Source: CAZXCK01 sp964639225
Lineage (GTDB): Bacteria; Chloroflexota; Anaerolineae; Aggregatilineales; Phototrophicaceae
DNA: 27,319 bases
Assembly (NCBI GenBank): GCA_964639225.1
Contig: CAZXCK010000049.1
Coordinates: 1-27,319 of the forward strand
Direction: 5' to 3'
Shown here: positions 23,262-27,319 of the stretch, one piece after another
Position numbering within the stretch: the stretch's first letter is position 1
Layout: each line of letters begins with the position of its first letter
The notes under the pieces: generated by a model
What the model was told of the DNA's origin: nothing
Seen by the model: only the letters and a program-made list of their open reading frames with translations
Database searches by the model: none
Position numbers and translations under genes: made by a program

Positions 23262-26200
23262 ATGGGGGCCAGGACAACATCTATTCTGCAGCTCATCCAG
23301 GTCGGAGATCGCCGTCGCGCACGTCAGCGACTCCGCGAATATCTGCGCCAGAATCCCCACGATGCTCGCGCCTGGTACGCGCTGGCCCTTGCCCTCGACA
23401 ACCCCGACCAGCAGATCAAAGCGCTGCGCCGTTCGCTCCAAGTGGATGCACAGTTCAGACCGGCTCGCCAGCGCCTGGACAAACTCCAGGCTGCGCGGCG
23501 ATCGCGGCGGACGCCAGCTACGCTGCTGATCGCCGGATTGTTCGTGCTGCTGGGTGTGTTTGCGGCGGCGGGTGTGCTGCTATCAGAAAGTCAGCAGCCC
23601 ACACCGACCCTGCCCGCGCTGGTTCTGCTGCCGACTGACAGCCCGACAGTCGAAATCGCCCGCCCGACTACGACCTCGCCGAGCGTCAGCGCCACCCATA
23701 CACCCACTGACGAACCCCCTGCAACGCCAACTCAGACGCGGATTCTGCAACCGGCAGAGGCAGTCGCCAGGGCCGAACCTACTACCGCCGCCACCGAAGC
23801 GGTGGAACTACCGCCAGCGGTCATTATCCCGGTTGAGGAAACCGCCCCGGAGCAGGTGGTCATCCGTTTCGACCCATCCACCAGCGCCGAAGATCGCGCT
23901 GCCTATGTTGAATCGCTCAGCGGCACGGTCACCCAGCATATCACCGGACTGAATGCGGTCGCCGTCAGTCTACCGGCGGGCGCTCTGGAAAACGCCATTG
24001 TCATCCCGCCGCTGGACACCGGGGTCGCGCCGCTGGTGCTGGCCCAGGAACGCGATTTTTACGTCAGCGCCCAGAGTGAGCCGCTAATACCCAGCGATCC
24101 GCGCTACGCCGAGCAGTGGGCGCTGCCGGTCATCCGGGCGCCGCACGCCTGGCCGTACCTGGACGACGCCGCGCCGCTGGTCGTGGCTGTGGTCGATAGC
24201 GGCATCTGCGCCAGCCATCCAGACCTGGCGGGGCGCGTGCTGTCGGGCTGGGATTTCGTCGAGGATGACGCCGACCCGCAGGACGAATTTGGGCATGGCT
24301 GCGCCATCGCCGGTATTATCGCCGCCAATATTAATGACGGCATCGGTGTCGCTGGTATCGCGCCCAACGTTCAGATTATGCCGCTGCGCGTGCTGGACGA
24401 AAACGGCCTGGGACTGTATTCGAATGTGGCAGCGGCCATTGTCCACGCTGTCGATCATGGCGCGCAGATCATCAACCTGAGTGTAGGCGGCTCGTACCAT
24501 GCGACTATCCTGCGGGATGCCGTCAACTACGCGCAGAGTCGCGGCGTGCTGGTGGTCGCGGCAGCGGGCAATACTGGCGGGGAGACCGTGCTGTATCCGG
24601 CGGCCTATCCGAATGTGATCGCCGTTGGCGCGGTGGGCAGCGATCTGCAGATTAGCAGTTTCAGCAGCACCAGCCCGGAGATCGAAATACTCGCTCCCGG
24701 TCAGGATATCCTGTCACCAGCGCCCGATGGCAGTTTCCAGCTCTGGACCGGCACCAGCTTTGCCGTTCCCCATGTGACCGGCGTCGCCGCGCTGGAGCTG
24801 GCGGCAGGTGGCGAACTGGTACGCGACGGCGGCGTGGTCGCTTTTCAGGCTGGAGCCGGGGATACCGATCCCATTGTTATTGTGGACCCCGATACAGATG
24901 CACAGCCGCTGCGACCGGGCATCGACTTCGAGCCGGTCATCGTTGATGGCATCGGTGAGGGCAACATGCTCATCGAGGGCGACATCGTGGTCCCGCTCAA
25001 CTTTTACGAGATGCGCGCCCAGGGTGCCTTTACCTCGATGCCGCTGTGGCCTAACGGCGAGGTTCCCTACACGTTTCCGCCGGGCACCAGTGCAGATCGT
25101 CAGATGGTCGTCGTACAGGCGATGGACGCCTGGGAAGCGGCATCCGGCGTGCAATTTGTGCCTTATAGCAGTTACAGACACACTAACTGGATCGAGTTTG
25201 TTTCAGCAGATTACAGCGCCTCGTGTGTCGGCATGGGCGGTGGCTGCTGGTGGGGGGAGCCAGGCAAACAGCAGATCTGGCTGGCCGAAACCTGGGGCTG
25301 GCAGTATCACATCATCGTTCACGAGATTGGCCACGCGCTGGGGCTGTGGCACGAGCAGTCGCGCATGGACCGCGACAACTACGTGCAGATTGTGTGGGAA
25401 AACATCCAGGATGGCGTGGAAAACAATTTTGAGAAGTATCCGACCGGCACGGGCAGCAGCGATTACGGGCCGTACGATTTCGACTCGATCATGCATTATC
25501 ACGATACGGCTTTCGCCCGTGAACCGGGACAGCGGACGATCATTGTGCTGCCACCCAACGAGCACAAGCAGGATACGATCGGCATGGCCACCGATTTAAG
25601 TGATGGGGATAAGGCCACAATGGCCTTTATGTACCCTACACCCTTGCCGATTTCACCAACGGACGGCTCGCTGACCAACAATCCGCGCCCGACCTTCAGT
25701 TGGAGCAGCGTCCCCAACGCGACTCGTTATCGTATCGAAGTGGCACCGGCAGACGGTTGGCCCGCTGGCGGCACCATTTACCAGACGACCAGCACCCAGT
25801 TTACCTGGCCGGTGAACCTGGCAGATGACACGTATAACTGGTGGGTCAGCGCCGAGCGATCCGGCAGGTGGGAGGCCTGGAGCAGCACCCACTCGCTGAC
25901 GGTTGACACCACGCCGCCAGCGCCACCCGTGCCGCAGTCGCCAGCCAACTTCAGCCTGCTTGTGAATCAGGTTCGTCCGCTGTTCCAGTGGAGCGCACCG
26001 GCGACAGCGTCCGGCTACCAGATGCAGTTGACGTCCAGCGGCTTCAGCGGTGCTGGCATGACGACGGTCGCCCTCAGCGCCAACCAGTACACCTGGCCCA
26101 GCGATCTGGAATACGGCACGTCGTATCAGTGGCGGGTGCGTGCGCACGATGTCGCCGGTAACTGGAGCGGTTGGAGCACGATCTACTCATTCGAGATACT

Positions 26201-27319
26201 GCCACCAGCGCAGCCTCCGCAGTTGGTCTCGCCCAGCAACAACGAGGTGGTAAAGTATCTGCAACCGACTTTTACATGGAGCAGCGTGCCAGACGCCACC
26301 GAATACGAGCTGCATCTGACGACCAGCCCCAACTGGACCGGCGGCGAGACCATCCGGGTGACGGGCACGCAGTTCAACTGGCCCACCGACCTGACCAACG
26401 AGACCGTGTATTACTGGCGCATGCGGACCTATGACGACATCGAATGGTCGGAATGGAGCAGCGGCAATCTGCTGTATGTCAACACCGCGCCAGACACGGT
26501 GCGGCTGCGCCATCCGGCGAACGGCTACACCAGCGCCAATCAGCGGCCCGGCCTGTGGTGGTACCCGGAAACGGGCGCGCAGTCTTACCAGGTGCAGCTA
26601 TGGGCGCTCCGGTTTGGTTCGATGGACCATACGATCATCGACGTGGCGGGCACGTACTACGGCTGGCCCACCGACCTGGGCCACAACCGGAGCTACATGT
26701 GGCGTGTGCGCGGGCGCGACGCCTACGGCAACTTCGGCCCCTGGAGCGATGTGCGCACGCTGCATATCAACGCCACGGTCAACGACACGATAAACAACGC
26801 TCATGAGATTGCGCGTCTGCCTTACACCAGCCGCCAGCAGGTGATGCAGATTGCCAGCCCGCCCGATGGTCCGCTGCTGACCTGCGCCAGCGACCAGCCG
26901 CACGCGCATACGGTCTGGTACCGCTTTGCATCCGCCGAAACCCGCTGGATCGCTATCAATACGGCGGGCAGCAATTACGATACCATCCTGGCCGTGTGGA
27001 CCGGCACGCCGGGCGGTCTGGTGCCGGTGGACTGCAACGACGACGCCAGTTCCGCTTACCATTCGCAGGTGAACGTCCATATGCAGGCCGGTGTCACCTA
27101 CTGGATACAGGTCGCCAGCCGCGAGCAGTTCTCACCGGCACGGCAGGCGAACTTGCAGCTTAACCTGTCTTACGGCTGGGTGCCGGAGCCGGTCGCCACG
27201 GTCACGCCAACGCCGACACAGACGAGGTTGTCGCCAATTGAGGTCGCACCACAGACGCTAACGGGTATACCAACGGATACATCGACGCCACCGACCGCCA
27301 TGACGGCGCCACCGACACC
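23262..27319 (+). CDS. Membrane-anchored subtilisin (S8)-astacin (M12A) double protease, 3' end beyond window
   Basis: The frame is open from 23262 to the window edge (1352 codons, no stop). ATG 23262 has AGGGGG just upstream; ATG 23247 is the alternative. Order: TPR-like helical head (about 5-75, LIQVGDRRRARQRLREYL); one TM helix (86-107); Pro/Thr-rich linker (about 110-180); a propeptide-like alpha/beta segment (about 200-275); subtilisin domain with Asp312 (VVDSGIC), His345 (GHGCAIAG), oxyanion Asn437 (AAGNTGG) and Ser499 (GTSFAVPHVTG); linker; astacin domain with HEIGHALGLWHEQSR (zinc ligands His687, His691, His697; Glu688) and Met-turn SIMHY (Met744, Tyr746); four Fn3-like repeats (about 793-1168); PPC-like beta domain (about 1170-1300); a second Thr/Pro-rich stretch at the edge. 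The N-in/C-out topology puts both catalytic domains outside. Both active sites look intact. Confidence 0.9.
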   Translation, partial: MGARTTSILQLIQVGDRRRARQRLREYLRQNPHDARAWYALALALDNPDQQIKALRRSLQVDAQFRPARQRLDKLQAARRSRRTPATLLIAGLFVLLGVFAAAGVLLSESQQPTPTLPALVLLPTDSPTVEIARPTTTSPSVSATHTPTDEPPATPTQTRILQPAEAVARAEPTTAATEAVELPPAVIIPVEETAPEQVVIRFDPSTSAEDRAAYVESLSGTVTQHITGLNAVAVSLPAGALENAIVIPPLDTGVAPLVLAQERDFYVSAQSEPLIPSDPRYAEQWALPVIRAPHAWPYLDDAAPLVVAVVDSGICASHPDLAGRVLSGWDFVEDDADPQDEFGHGCAIAGIIAANINDGIGVAGIAPNVQIMPLRVLDENGLGLYSNVAAAIVHAVDHGAQIINLSVGGSYHATILRDAVNYAQSRGVLVVAAAGNTGGETVLYPAAYPNVIAVGAVGSDLQISSFSSTSPEIEILAPGQDILSPAPDGSFQLWTGTSFAVPHVTGVAALELAAGGELVRDGGVVAFQAGAGDTDPIVIVDPDTDAQPLRPGIDFEPVIVDGIGEGNMLIEGDIVVPLNFYEMRAQGAFTSMPLWPNGEVPYTFPPGTSADRQMVVVQAMDAWEAASGVQFVPYSSYRHTNWIEFVSADYSASCVGMGGGCWWGEPGKQQIWLAETWGWQYHIIVHEIGHALGLWHEQSRMDRDNYVQIVWENIQDGVENNFEKYPTGTGSSDYGPYDFDSIMHYHDTAFAREPGQRTIIVLPPNEHKQDTIGMATDLSDGDKATMAFMYPTPLPISPTDGSLTNNPRPTFSWSSVPNATRYRIEVAPADGWPAGGTIYQTTSTQFTWPVNLADDTYNWWVSAERSGRWEAWSSTHSLTVDTTPPAPPVPQSPANFSLLVNQVRPLFQWSAPATASGYQMQLTSSGFSGAGMTTVALSANQYTWPSDLEYGTSYQWRVRAHDVAGNWSGWSTIYSFEILPPAQPPQLVSPSNNEVVKYLQPTFTWSSVPDATEYELHLTTSPNWTGGETIRVTGTQFNWPTDLTNETVYYWRMRTYDDIEWSEWSSGNLLYVNTAPDTVRLRHPANGYTSANQRPGLWWYPETGAQSYQVQLWALRFGSMDHTIIDVAGTYYGWPTDLGHNRSYMWRVRGRDAYGNFGPWSDVRTLHINATVNDTINNAHEIARLPYTSRQQVMQIASPPDGPLLTCASDQPHAHTVWYRFASAETRWIAINTAGSNYDTILAVWTGTPGGLVPVDCNDDASSAYHSQVNVHMQAGVTYWIQVASREQFSPARQANLQLNLSYGWVPEPVATVTPTPTQTRLSPIEVAPQTLTGIPTDTSTPPTAMTAPPT
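25635..26770 (+). repeat. Four tandem Fn3-like repeats inside the double protease gene
   Basis: Four units of about 93-97 residues start near 25640, 25935, 26225 and 26506. Each has a Pro-rich opening, (R/Q)PxxxWS-like core, an xYxxxL strand, a (F/Y)xWPxDL turn and a YxWRVR-like strand followed by WSxWS. They are diverged at DNA level, so this is an old protein-level duplication. Confidence 0.75.

Noticed and set aside
22518..23441. Several short open frames on both strands around 22.5-23.4 kb
   Set aside because: They cross the RNase P RNA and the start of the double protease gene, and have no ribosome sites or protein-like composition.

Overview
This 27.3 kb window is chromosomal DNA from a GC-rich bacterium. 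The likeliest source is a member of the Chloroflexota (Anaerolineae-like). That is an inference from several traits: long Pro/Thr-rich linkers in surface proteins, a TPR-like/single-TM/ectodomain architecture, multidomain GAF-PAS sensors, and a groESL operon behind a perfect CIRCE element. I see no insertion sequence, integrase, tRNA, rRNA or CRISPR array. The layout looks like stable core and housekeeping DNA with a few unusual enzymes.

Layout. (1) 1-2450: the 3' end of a probable Nudix hydrolase gene, a shared palindromic terminator, then groES-groEL on the minus strand with a sigma70-like promoter and a CIRCE operator. (2) 2529-6250: a three-gene plus-strand operon with overlapping or touching genes: MscS-type channel, small two-TM protein of unknown function, and a GT-C (ArnT/PMT-like) membrane glycosyltransferase, closed by a hairpin terminator. 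(3) 6277-7707: glutamate dehydrogenase family enzyme on the minus strand. (4) 7990-13801: a signalling block with a 7TM-PAS-GAF histidine kinase (+), whose stop codon overlaps that of a minus-strand pair of tandemly duplicated GAF-PAS-class III nucleotide cyclases. (5) 13967-18111: DUF6159-like membrane protein, protein-L-isoaspartate methyltransferase, SAM methyltransferase (-), threonine dehydratase-like PLP enzyme and a small pyrophosphatase-like protein. (6) 18119-22456: on the minus strand, a kynureninase-like PLP enzyme with an upstream SRPBCC protein, and a TgpA-like transglutaminase. (7) 22634-23000: RNase P RNA. (8) 23262 to the window end: a very large, still open reading frame for a membrane-anchored double protease.

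Two things stand out. First, the two adjacent cyclases have lost complementary halves of the class III active site. The downstream protein keeps both metal aspartates but has lost the transition-state Asn/Arg. The upstream protein keeps Lys/Thr/Asn/Arg but has Asn in place of the second metal aspartate. Together they can build exactly one full site, as mammalian C1/C2 domains do, and their genes overlap as TGATG, so an obligate heterodimeric bacterial cyclase is a good hypothesis. Second, the last gene joins a complete subtilisin (S8) domain and a complete astacin (M12A) zinc protease domain in one polypeptide. A cytosolic TPR-like head and a TM helix lie before them, and four Fn3-like repeats and a PPC-like domain follow.

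Signal detection (mechanosensitive channel, 7TM kinase, GAF/PAS cyclases), protein quality control (GroESL, isoaspartate repair) and surface chemistry (glycosyltransferase, transglutaminase, double protease) dominate the window. Apart from the short operons, I see no evidence that these groups form one system.
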